Shown in pieces: positions 47,040-56,658 of a stretch of DNA of 64,000 nt. The position numbers were made by a program, and so were the translations under genes. Numbering within the stretch: position 1 is the stretch's first letter; each line of letters opens with the position of its first letter. The stretch comes from Volvariella volvacea V23 (Eukaryota; Basidiomycota; Agaricomycetes; Agaricales; Pluteaceae), in the NCBI GenBank assembly GCA_000349905.1, contig KB722769.1, positions 73,046-137,045 of the forward strand. The letters are read 5' to 3'. The notes beneath the pieces are model-generated. The model was not told where the DNA came from and did not search any database. It saw only the letters and a list, made by a program, of their open reading frames with translations.

Positions 47040-47585
47040 CTCGAGCGGTCCGCGCTTGATGGGATGTCGACCGAGCTGCGCTCGTAGTTAATACTTGGCG
47101 GCCATCTGGGTCGATGTTTGTGTTGGGAATGCTGGGGAATTGAAGAGCAGGAGCTTACGTCCCGATTCGCCGACGGGCAGCTCGTTTACTTCACGGGCGG
47201 ATGAGAAAACGTATATGCGTGGGAGGTGACAAGACGTGCCGGATAGTTGCTGGAACGTGTCGTTGTATTTTATTCCGCCGCTTGTACGATCACGGACTGT
47301 CGTGAGTAGAGATGAATGTATTAGTTACAGAGAGCAAGGAGAATGAAAACGTAATGTACTCTCCAACCCCCTCGTCCTCCGCAACACCAGCGCATGCGGC
47401 TTCGAGCTGACAACCTCCATGGTCTCATCGACACCACCAAGCGGCAAAATCTCTCTACAAACACCTCATCATCAGCAAACAGAAACCAGAACTCGGCACA
47501 CTCACTCCTCCAAACGCACATCGTCAACCCCGACGTCGACCACAACCGTCGGCTCAAACCCCAACGCCCTGTGGTGTGCGCGGCG
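47040..47585 (-). pseudogene. Decayed second aldehyde dehydrogenase (3' half)
   Basis: Minus-strand pieces match the neighbouring intact gene in order. LGFEPTVVVDVGVDDVRLEE corresponds to [40 protein letters not shown] corresponds to the [19 protein letters not shown] region, with the central FGP block deleted. SGGIKYNDTFQQLS corresponds to [24 protein letters not shown] lacks the FGGV of [10 protein letters not shown]; and DGRQVL is followed by an internal deletion before YERSS-like sequence. The 5' half with the catalytic Cys and Glu is missing. It is a tandem duplicate, now non-functional. Confidence 0.88.
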
Positions 47586-47722
47586 ATGAAGGGCGTTTTC
47601 AAGGCTGCCCGCCAACGCGTTTGTACGTTTCCCGGCGTGGATGAGCTCACTCAGGGGTGTTTTAAGATTTGTTTGTCCGCCTCTTTCCCGAAACGATCCC
47701 CGTGCGCTCTGCTACTGCAACG

Positions 47723-48919
47723 ATGGCACAGCAGACGACGCCGCTGCTGTACGCGACCCCGCACCCACCAGTTCCGCTCCAATCGCTCCCAAACCGCTCG
47801 TTCGTCTACGTGTTCTACGCCATCCCGTACCTCCTCGCGCACACATGGCTCCACCCGCCGCTGCTCTCCCGCATCCCGCCCCTCCTGACCGTATCTCTCG
47901 TCACCCTCGCGCTCTTCTTCACCTTCCTCTGGATCCCGCACATGCTCATCCTCAGCCTCTTCCACGGGCCAGTTCTGGGAGCATCATATGCAACGCTGAT
48001 GATCCTCTCCGAATCCTCCACCGTCGTGTCCATCATCGCCGAGTCCTTCCTCACCGAGGCGCAGATCATCGACGTCTTTGACCTCGTCATGCTCGAGAGA
48101 ACGGAAAAGCACACGAACGGGCTGACGCAGAAGGTCCAGCGGATGATTGGCGAGAAGAGGGTGTTGGGGAGGATCGACCGGGGCGGGGGAGAGGTCGACT
48201 GGGTGCTTGGGGAGCATCACGTTTATCCGTTCTTGCGGTTCAAGGACAGCGCGAAAGCGAGTCTGCTGTTCGTCCTCGAGCTGCCGTTGAACTTTATACC
48301 TGGGATCGGGACGCCACTGTTCCTGTGCTTGCAAGGTGAGCGGGGCTTGCTCGTTCGGATTGATGATGCTGATAGGGGCGTCGGCAGGATACCATCTCGG
48401 ACCCCTCCACCATTATCGATATACCCAACTGCTAGGCTACGACGATGCAATGCGCAAAGCCCACATCCAGCACAATCGTCTCCAATACTCTCTGTACGTC
48501 CCAACCATCTTATCATCCCCCCGCAGCAGCACAGCCACTAATCACTCGACTACCCACACCCCTACAGATTTGGCCTAGCGCACGTCACGCTCCAAATGAT
48601 ACCCGTCCTCAACATCTTCTTCCTCTTCGCCACCGGCGCCGGCGCAGCTCTGTGGGCGAGCAAAGCCGAGATTAGACGGTGGGAAGAGGAGCAGGAGTAC
48701 CTCAAAGTCAGTCCGACGAGTCCCCTCGGACCCGGATATGCTGTTCCGGGCCCTGGCTTTGCGCCAGGTCCGCATTCTCCGCCTGGATTTGCGCCTCCGG
48801 CGTATAATTATGGGACGTACGCTCCTCCTGTGCCTCCCGTTGGACCTCCACCACATGGTGTGGAGTATGTGCATCCTGGACCGTCGGCGTCGTCGTCGGG
48901 GTATGTGCAGCAGGTGTAG
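47723..48919 (+). CDS. EI24/RRT8-like multi-pass membrane protein
   Basis: Three exons (47723-48335, 48388-48493, 48568-48919) join to 356 residues. Hydrophobic segments lie near residues 27-47, 55-75, 80-105, 190-210 and 235-260. The LELPLNFIPGIGTPLFLCLQ stretch followed by GYHLGPLHHYRYTQLLGYD is typical of the EI24 superfamily, which in fungi includes the RRT8/LDS proteins linked to lipid droplets and spore wall in yeast. The C-terminus is a Pro/Gly/Tyr-rich cytosol-type tail (PGYAVPGPGFAPGPHSPPG). The start MAQQTTPLLY matches the equivalent start of relic 1. An in-frame ATG 54 bases upstream is possible. This is the only complete copy; four decayed copies lie elsewhere in the window, each upstream of an array gene, as this one is upstream of copy J. 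Family assignment is from motif memory; role here is inferred. Confidence 0.8.
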
Positions 48920-49331
48920 ACGCAGCAGGGGTATCAGAGGTGGAATGAGGTTTGTTGAGTCGTGCTTGGGCTCGGATGAGGGGAGGGGTGTCAGTGGGTA
49001 TGTGTGGTTCTCGTGCTTCGTAGCATTGTTGTATACTGTACTGTGAATAATATTGAAATCATTCACCAGGATATCAAGGGCCTTGCTGCTCTCAGTTATA
49101 TCCACGCTTCATATATTCTTTTGTTGCCCCTGAGATGGCTGAGGTACAGGAATGGGGCGATCAATGCGCGCGGATTTAGTAGCCTCTCTACCACGCACTC
49201 ACGTGCCTCTGTTCCACCGCATACAACTCTAATTGGTGCTCTTAGTACCTGGTAGCAGGGCCTACCACCAGAAGCATCAACCCCACGCTTATGCTCCTAT
49301 CCTGTCACCTCGCCTCTTCATCTTGCAAGGC
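48920..49331. other. Intergenic between RRT8-like gene and copy J
   Basis: A 412-base spacer on the plus strand, presumably the 3' UTR of the RRT8-like gene and the promoter of copy J. No separate feature seen. Confidence 0.5.
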
Positions 49332-51500
49332 ATGAAATGGGACACGGTCGTGGGCGCATCGAAGCTACTTCCACTCCCCATCCTATCGTTGTCATATCTT
49401 GCATTTTGTTGGGTTGTACAATATCGCGTCGTTCCACTGCCGGCTTTTAGGTTCGTTGACACATCCCCAGAAAACTTGAGTGAGCATATGTGCTTTACCC
49501 GGTGATCAACTAGTACTAAATTAGTGTCGACAGCGACTATAAAGTCGGGAATCACGACGATCAACATCGTTATCATTGCATTGGCACTACAGTCAATTCG
49601 AAGCATCATTACCGAAATAAGGGTATGTTAATGAGTGAAACCTCCTTTCATATACCATTATAGCTGAGCGCTGAACTTTTGATATAGGGAGAAGAATTCA
49701 TCCGCTTGCTAAGACTAAACCGAGATGGTCGTTCCAAGCCTGTGACTGTCGTCGACGCAAACTCGCTATCGTCACCTTCATCGGGAATGTCCAAGAGATC
49801 CCGATCCTCCTTGCCCAGAACTGTAGTTCGTGGTTTGTGGTCGCGTTTATCGCCGGTCTCCTCGTGACGGCGACCTCTTCGCTCGCTCCTGCTGCGTGTA
49901 AGCACCATATTTGTGGAGTTTTACTTGAATTGATTGGAGATCGATGCGTTGACAGTGTCCGTGCATGAAGTCATGCTTGACTCCTATAAGACAACCTTTA
50001 ACGTGGCAGCCATGCCTGCTTCATCCGTTGCTCCGACAAGTCCAGAGTTGGTATCGAGCCTCATCCTAGGATAAAAATTCAATCTCCCTGACTACGTTCC
50101 AGTGCCTCCGATACAGATCCGCTCCATAAACGGCGCCGACTCACACACCCAATGCGAAGCAGACTCCAGCACGCCGCGTCATTCGCATGGGCGGAAGGAG
50201 CTCTGAATCTCGACTATTCCCCTAATCTCATCCGCCACCATTCCGGGTCCTCAGTACCTTGTTCCACTCCCGACCAGTTTCTTTTACGATATGGATGTCA
50301 GCTGGGTTACAGACGTCTTTGTGATGCGCCCCTCGTGCGATTGGCAATCAAGCAACGCGACGATGTCGATTAGGCAGGATGACGACATGAGGCTGGGTGT
50401 GAATGGGACCCTTCCAGAGCTGAACATCGGTTACGCGTTGTCCCTCGATCCGTCGCAATGTGAGTCGTCATTATCTGGGGTTCAACGATACATAATCTTG
50501 TTATAGATTTAAACACGCTTGCTTGTGTTATGTTCTATGCCTCAGCCTCTGATGGCGAATTTAGTAGCTTCAATACTGCCACAGGCGACGTCCCCGAAGG
50601 GGGCCATTCCGTCTGGGTCTTCATCCAATCCGTCATCTCGCAGAACCGCCCACTCGGGGCGCTGTTCAATTTCACAAAAACACCCACCTTTGACTGTGTT
50701 GGAGATCTCGGACTCCCAGTGCACCTCGACGTCGCCATTCTTGCCTGCTCTCCAAACCTTGCCGTCGAGACCGTCGAGGTGCAGAGCAAGGGGAGGGATA
50801 TCACCATCCTCCGCCCACATCCTTCGCGACAGGGCAACCTAGACCAGAGAGAAGCCGATCTCTTCTTTACGGCACTGTTCAGCCCCCAGCCTCCCAACGC
50901 GGCGACTGCGCTCGCTCACAGCGTGACCTGCCCAGGCCCGCAAGTTCAGGCCGGTCTCGTCTTGGGTTGGGATGTGCTTGGAGACTTTGATGAACACCAT
51001 GGCGTTGCAAGGGAAGTGAGATTTTCACCCATGCCAATAAGCGACATCACGTCGGTGTATGCGAGATACCTCGAGTCGGCCACCAAACCGTATCTTGCAG
51101 GAGTTCTCGGCACGGCACGAGTGCCTGGGACGGTGCTCGAGCCGACGCTCGTTTTTGAAGCGTTTCGCCCATATGCCATTGCTTCCACAATCCTGTTGAC
51201 GATTCTCAATATTCTCAGTATCTGGGCATCTTTTAGGTCAGAGAAGGGCAGGGTGTCTAGTCTGTTCACTGCGGGGTTGTTGCATCTTTCGAGTGTAGCG
51301 GAAGAGGTGAGGCGGTTTAGGGAGGATAATGCGAAGCTGAATGAAGAGGACACGCTGAAAAATTTGAAGAAATATTAGGGAATCTCTGAGTTGCTCTGGA
51401 TTGGGGCACGCTAGGCATAGTTCAAGACATCCCGAACAATCGGGGCGATGTGGGCAAAAGGGAGCTGTTGGTTCCTGCTCCCCCATTGGCTGTTTCACCT
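49332..51500 (+). pseudogene. Array copy J: family member with several frameshifts
   Basis: Exons 1-2 are open from ATG 49332 (MKWDTVVGASKLLPLPILSL, TTINIVIIALALQSIRSI). Exon 3 starts GEEFIRLLRLNRDGR but loses one base after SPSSG, so membrane segment 3 (WFVVAFIAGLLVTATSSLAP) is in another frame and the initial frame reaches a TGA near 49868. Exon 5 starts RLQHAASFAWAEGALNLDYS and then shifts again before QYLVPLPTSFFYDMDVSW and WVTDVFVMRPSCDWQ. Exon 6 is a long clean frame (MFYASASDGEFSSFNTATGD to EEDTLKNLKKY, stop at 51378); the tail beyond it (DVGKRELLVPAPPLA, to about 51500) is in a further frame. It retains LACSPNLAVETVEVQSKG and segment 4. Type resembles C, D and G. The upstream RRT8-like gene is intact, unlike at other copies. 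Confidence 0.85.
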
Positions 51501-51564
51501 CCTAAGGAGAATGAAAAGATACGCGCAGCGTCACGATAGATTCTAGTTTTAAATAGTCAGAGCA

Positions 51565-52030
51565 CTCTCCTAGGTCCCTCCATCACTATCAATGTACCCA
51601 ACCACTAGGCCACGACGATGAAATACAGAAAGCCCACATCCAGCACGATCTCTCCAATACTCTGTTTATGTCCCAATCATCATCGTCCCTCCTCCAGAGC
51701 AGCACAACCACTAATCGCACCCAACTCATTGCTCGCACCAGTACAAATTCTGCGGATGGCACTCAGCATTTTCTTCTGTTCCCACAGACGCTGGCACAGG
51801 TCTGTGGGCGAGCATCCGAGATCAATCATTGAGGGTAGATGCGGGGAGGCTACCTCAAAGTTGCTTCATCGGGTCCTACCTGTTCTCTTTGTCCCGCCAG
51901 TCCAGGTCCTGGCTACTCGTCGCATCCATACTCTTCACTGGTTCGTACCTGTCTCATAACGTTTAAACTATGCTCCTCCGGTGCCTCTTATGCGTCTTCT
52001 CCCTCGAAATGTGCAGTATGTGCATCACAA
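51565..52030 (+). pseudogene. RRT8/EI24-like relic 4 (exons 2-3), upstream of copy K
   Basis: The start matches exon 2 of the intact gene base by base with scattered changes (CCCAACCACTAGGCCACGAC against CCCAACTGCTAGGCTACGAC; AAAGCCCACATCCAGCACGA against AAAGCCCACATCCAGCACAA). Exon 3 is decayed: TACCTCAAAGTT and GCTCCTCCGGTGCCTCTTAT correspond to the tail region. Frames are interrupted repeatedly and exon 1 is missing. Confidence 0.82.
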
Positions 52031-52219
52031 GCTCACGCTCGTATAGATTTCATTTAGAATGCGTAACACTACAACTAATATCTGTCATCAAAATCCTCGT
52101 TCTTTGTAACTGGAGCAGATGCAGCATTCTGGGAAAGCAGATTTGAAGCTAAATGATGAGAGCAGGGGCAAGGATAACTCAAAACCGGACCCTCCCGTGT
52201 TGTTGATCCTATCGATCCT
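52031..52219. other. Spacer between two pieces of RRT8-like tail sequence
   Basis: Separates relic 4 from a second tail-like fragment. No feature seen. Confidence 0.4.
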
Positions 52220-52380
52220 ATTCCAGGTACGAAATATGCGCCTTCTGCGTAAATTACGGAATGTACACCTCTTCTTTGCCTCCTGAAACATGCACATGAG
52301 ATATTCTGGTTATTCCTTGTCTTGGTATGCGTAGCAAGTGCAGGAACAAGGGGGGTATCAAAGGGAGCACGGAGATTTAC
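52220..52380 (+). pseudogene. Second fragment of the RRT8-like C-terminal tail
   Basis: GCGCCTTCTGCGTAAATTAC and the following tacacctcttctttgcctcc correspond to GCGCCTCCGGCGTATAATTA and tacgctcctcctgtgcctcc in the intact gene; the end (GTATGCGTAGCAAGTGCAGG with the run ggggtatcaaag) matches the intact 3' flank as well (GTATGTGCAGCAGGTGTAGA, ggggtatcagag). A second copy of the tail beside relic 4 indicates either an internal duplication or two successive insertions. Confidence 0.65.
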
Positions 52381-53218
52381 GTTGCATGGAAAGTGCCGTG
52401 AACATCCACATGCATACGTGAAGTTCGATATACATACACAAACTATACTCCAGCGGGATTGTAATGATATGCAGCGGCAGGATTCAACCTTAGTCAGGTA
52501 AGAGGAGTGGGGGTATTCGCTGTCGGGAGAGGCATTAGGCGTATCATCCTATTACCAAGCCATCGCTTCCTGGTTTTGCTACTGACAAATATAAAACCAA
52601 CTCCTGGGTCTTGATTCCGTATCTACCCTCTTATAGTTGCCTCATTGGTATAAGTACACACTTCCTGGACAGTGGAAAACGAGAGAGATCCTAAGACGAA
52701 GGAATACACTGGAGCCACAGATGGTAAAATGATACTATGTAGCCATTAGCATTATATATAATTATTTTGGTCCTGGTTGATTAGATCTCAATCACAACTC
52801 CGAATGTGCAAATGTAGTGCTGGCACGCCAAACGCCTGACAAGTCAATGTTCAAGTATGTAAAGCATGCGAAATTCACATAACTATGACATCGCACCATG
52901 TGGTGCTCTTCTCCCTAGTGCATACCGCCTTTATCAAACACTGCCATGACGTCCATTGATAGGTAACATATAATGTTGAAATTGTCTGTCCATATGTAGA
53001 TCTTGGGCAGTAAAAGATCAATGGAATGAGGTTTAAATTGGCCATATAGCCTCGTTGCCGCTTTGGGGAAAAGAGGTGGAAGGGATCCTGACCCTGGGCT
53101 TGTGACATATATAATGACACCCTGCCATTCTATGTCTGCTTTCTGTGTTTGCGACCTGCAAGCTTTGAGTCTCCCTGTACTTGCTCACCCCTCATTCTAC
53201 CTTCCTTCCCTCTCAGCT
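52381..53218. other. Intergenic upstream of copy K; no gene seen
   Basis: AT-rich presumed promoter region of copy K. Nothing recognised. Confidence 0.5.
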
Positions 53219-55334
53219 ATGAGGTTTAAGACGTTTGTTAACATACTGAAGCTCTTCCTTGCACTGACTATGTCTGTGGTATATCTATCAATTTGTTGGA
53301 TTGTACAACACCGCACTGTCCTGGTGCCCAGCTATTCTTATTTTGCTTCTTCTTACTACGTATACGTTGAACATCTGGGTGAGTGTGAACAGTTTTGGTT
53401 ATGATGAACTAAACCAGTCGCTTTCAGAGCTCATAAAGTCTGGAATCGCCACCATTAACATCTTGACAATTTTGCTGACATTGTTGCCAATCAAGAGTCT
53501 CCTTATGGATCTCAAGGTGTGCAAAATTTCGATGAACACACCCAATTTTACCTCCTGAATGAATGACAGGGAGAAGAATTTATCCGCTTGTTGAGAAGGT
53601 CCAGCAGTGAGCAGCACCGTGGTCCTGGTGGCACAGATCTTGCCACAGCAAATTTAGTATCCTCAAGTTCGCTGGGAATACTGGCCGCAATCCTAATCAT
53701 TCTCAAGAAAAGGTGTAGCTTCCATTTCGTCGTTGCAGTTGGTGCAGGTTTTATTGTAACGGCAATATTTGCACTGGCGCCAGCTACACGTGGGTACTTG
53801 TGGTGGCATTGTGTGTATTCGAACTGATGCACCTTGTTTCCGACAGTTTCTGTTCGAGTTGTTATAGTCGACTATCTAGACCCATACCCGCGCTACGTGG
53901 GATCTATGGATCCATCGTCTGTGGCGGTCATCAATACTAGGTCAGTATTTTGGTTCCATTTTCAATCAGTGAGCATGACCATGTAGTCCAAAATTCATGC
54001 TGCATACCCAACGTATCAGCGCTACATGCTTACATATGATGTCAAAAAACGACTTCAAATGGCTGCCTCCATGGGCGGGAACGGCTATGAACTTTAGCTA
54101 TTCCTTCGGCATTTCCAATGCCAATCCGAGCTCAGAATTCCCCAAATACATCATTCCGTTTCCTATCAACTTCCCGCCCTCGACCTCAGCTATATGGACC
54201 ACAGATGCCTTCGCGCTCCACCCAAATTGCGGTTGGCAGCAGCAGGATGCGACAAATTCCTCATCCGTAGAATATCTTTATGAAAAAACTATTGCTTTTC
54301 ATGGTCGATCACGAAATATTGCCTTCAATTTTGACTTGATCAGTGACATTGGTAACTCATCCCCTAAAATTGCCTGACCACACAACTTTTAACTAGGAGA
54401 TGTGCTAGGTAACGAGCCCGACGCCTTTGAGATATTTTACGCCTCAGTGTCCCTGAATGGGAGTTATACCATCTGGAACACCATCACTAACGATGTTCTC
54501 TCAGAGGCTTATTCAGTCTGGGTAATTGTGTACCGAATTACTGACATGGGCGGAATCTTCGCGTCACGGAATGTACCAACATTCGATCCCCACACTCTTC
54601 GTCTCGCCATCCTCATGTGTTCTCCTGGCTTTTCCATTGAGAGCGTTGAAGTGAGGAACGAGGGAACAAACCTTATCATCTCTCCTTCAAATAACTCCAC
54701 GCAGCTGGACAGCTTGGATCAGAGACAGGCAGAGTTATTCTTCACGGTTCTCTTGCGCGACCTACCACAATATACAAGTCCAAAGATGCTAGGATTACCC
54801 TCTGGCACGTCGCAAATACAGGCCAGTCTGATTTTCGGTTGGGACCAAGTCGCAATGTTGGATAGCATGGATGATGGCACAGGAATTTGGATGCCGTACC
54901 CATTGTCATTGCAAAACATCACAGATGCGTATGCGACGTACTTACAATCAACTTCTAAGCCCTATATGAGCGGGGTCCTAGGTGCTGCGAAAGCACCCAG
55001 AACAATATCCAAACCAGCACTCGCCTTCACGGCGTCTAGGGGTTATGTAGTTGCCTCCACAATCTTATTGGCGGTACTCAACATGATCAACTTCTGTGCA
55101 TACTTCAGGTCTAGCCGAGGGGAAGGGTTCAGCTTATTCACAGCTGCGGGCGTATTGTACAATTCGAACGTACCGGAAGAGGTGATGCGGTTTAGGAAGA
55201 AGTATGCGGGATTAAGGGCAGAGGATATGGCAGATGAATTTGAAGAGGAATCGAAGAATCTGTTCATCACCCTGGAATATCGAGACGACGTGGATAGAAG
55301 CGAGTTTCTGGTTCTCCACGGTGCAGCACATTGA
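53219..55334 (+). CDS. Array copy K: predicted four-TM membrane protein, unknown function
   Basis: The clearest plus-strand model: exons 53219-53378, 53428-53516, 53570-53789, 53847-53940, 53987-54351 and 54397-55334, all GT-AG, giving 621 residues. Segments lie near residues 10-30 (LFLALTMSVVYLSICWIV), 60-80 (INILTILLTLLPIKSLLM), 133-153 (HFVVAVGAGFIVTAIFALAP) and 525-547 (VVASTILLAVLNMINFCAYF). Ectodomain motifs: IWTTDAFALHPNCGWQQ, LMCSPGFSIESVEVRNEG, SLDQRQAELFFTVLL, SQIQASLIFGWDQV, KPYMSGVLG. The tail is charged (EVMRFRKKYAGLRAEDMADE). The start of exon 5 is odd: the family's YPTYQRY sequence is present in the DNA but one frame off, and a small deletion at PPWAG restores the family frame, so about 27 residues are out of register although the gene stays open. 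RRT8-like relic 4 lies upstream. Confidence 0.85.
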
Positions 55335-55344
55335 CATACGCAAG

Positions 55345-55545
55345 GGGTATCCGGTCAGACACCCAACCCTACATAGCAGGTGTTCTCGGTACCACACAAG
55401 TGTCAAGCATAAAATCTAAACCAAATGAGGTGAAGCGTTAGGGAGAAGAATACAGATATGAGGGAAGAATATTTGGAGCACGGGTTTGAGGATGACTTGA
55501 GGAGTTGGTTCATTAGTTTGGATTATCTGGACAGCACAAGTGGAG
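55345..55545 (+). pseudogene. Array relic K2: C-terminal remnant lacking the fourth membrane segment
   Basis: Right after copy K, the DNA encodes QPYIAGVLGTTQVSSIKSKP, which matches the pre-TM4 sequence of the family (KPYLTGALNTTQVPGIIYKP in D), and then directly EVKR and, one frame on, MREEYLEHGFEDDLRSWFIS, which matches the tail (EEVRRFRE..., RFITLD). The whole fourth membrane segment and the FRS-GEVFSLF block between them are deleted and a frameshift follows. It is a fourteenth family locus. Confidence 0.78.
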
Positions 55546-56658
55546 CTGGTGTTTCGTCGTTCACAATTTGGATACGTAGTCCTTGAGCTCAAGTTCTGTG
55601 CAATGTGCAACAATGTATGTACTCGCCCTGTCATTATATGCGCCTATCCTTTTTTTCCAATAACAATAGCTATTGTTGAGTTTGTTATGGACAGATTGAG
55701 GAGGCATTTATACCGTTCGATACTGCCGAGATTAATTAACACTATTTTGTCTAGCTGTCAGTAGCGCCTCTTTAATGGAACTATCGAATGAAAGGACTGG
55801 CAACACACCGCCTGCTCACCTCTAACAACGGCATATAAAAAATTAGCATGCTTGCAAATGTTCGATTAATGCACTACGCACTTCAACTTTTAGTTGCACA
55901 AACGAATGATAGCTCGCTTGAGATGTGTGGACACCATAGATCACCATCTCTCAAGCGATTCACAATAATCTTGATGAGCTTGACACATGTTAAATAGGAA
56001 GTGCGAGTCAGGGGCTCAAATGGTCTGAGCGTCTGTGTCAAGTTCTCGAAATACAGGCTGGTGAGCTGAGGATGAGTCTGCTCGTAGGACGGGAGGATAA
56101 GTTGCATCAAGCTTGGCCGGGTAATCCGCTTAGGCGCGTGACCTGTCACGTGACGCTGACCGGCGCCACAATCGCGTTTTGCTTCGCGCTCTGGAGGCGG
56201 ACTTGTGATCAACAACTGTACGCCGAGAATGAAGCATCATCAACTCCAGCCCAGCGCCTTCGGGCCTTTATCTGAGCGCGCTGCTCTCTGCTCCCCGAAT
56301 CCTGCTACCCTTCGACCCTGACATTCCCTCGGACCCTGATAGGTAGATCGAGCGGCACCTGTGTCAGCTTAGTTCCTGACTGCACACGTCCAACTTTGAC
56401 GATACTTCCCGCTCACCTGTCTCTTGCTGGGTAGCAATCATATGCTGCTCTGACTTGTTAACTACGGTGAGTTCGGCGTTTCTTCCTGAGATAAACGACC
56501 GGAGTCATTGAACCCTAGTACAGCCATCCATTTTGACTAACGCTGCATCACTCACGAAATTGTAACGACAACGGAATTGCACCTCTTGCGCAGTCGAAAA
56601 AGATATCACTTACCCAACGTTCACAAGCCCATTCAGCTTTTTATACGCCGCCAACACT
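55546..56658. other. Intergenic upstream of hydrolase copy 2; no gene seen
   Basis: Holds no recognised coding sequence. Around 56130-56160 there is gtgacctgtcacgtgac with a CACGTG E-box. Presumed promoter of the hydrolase. Confidence 0.45.
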
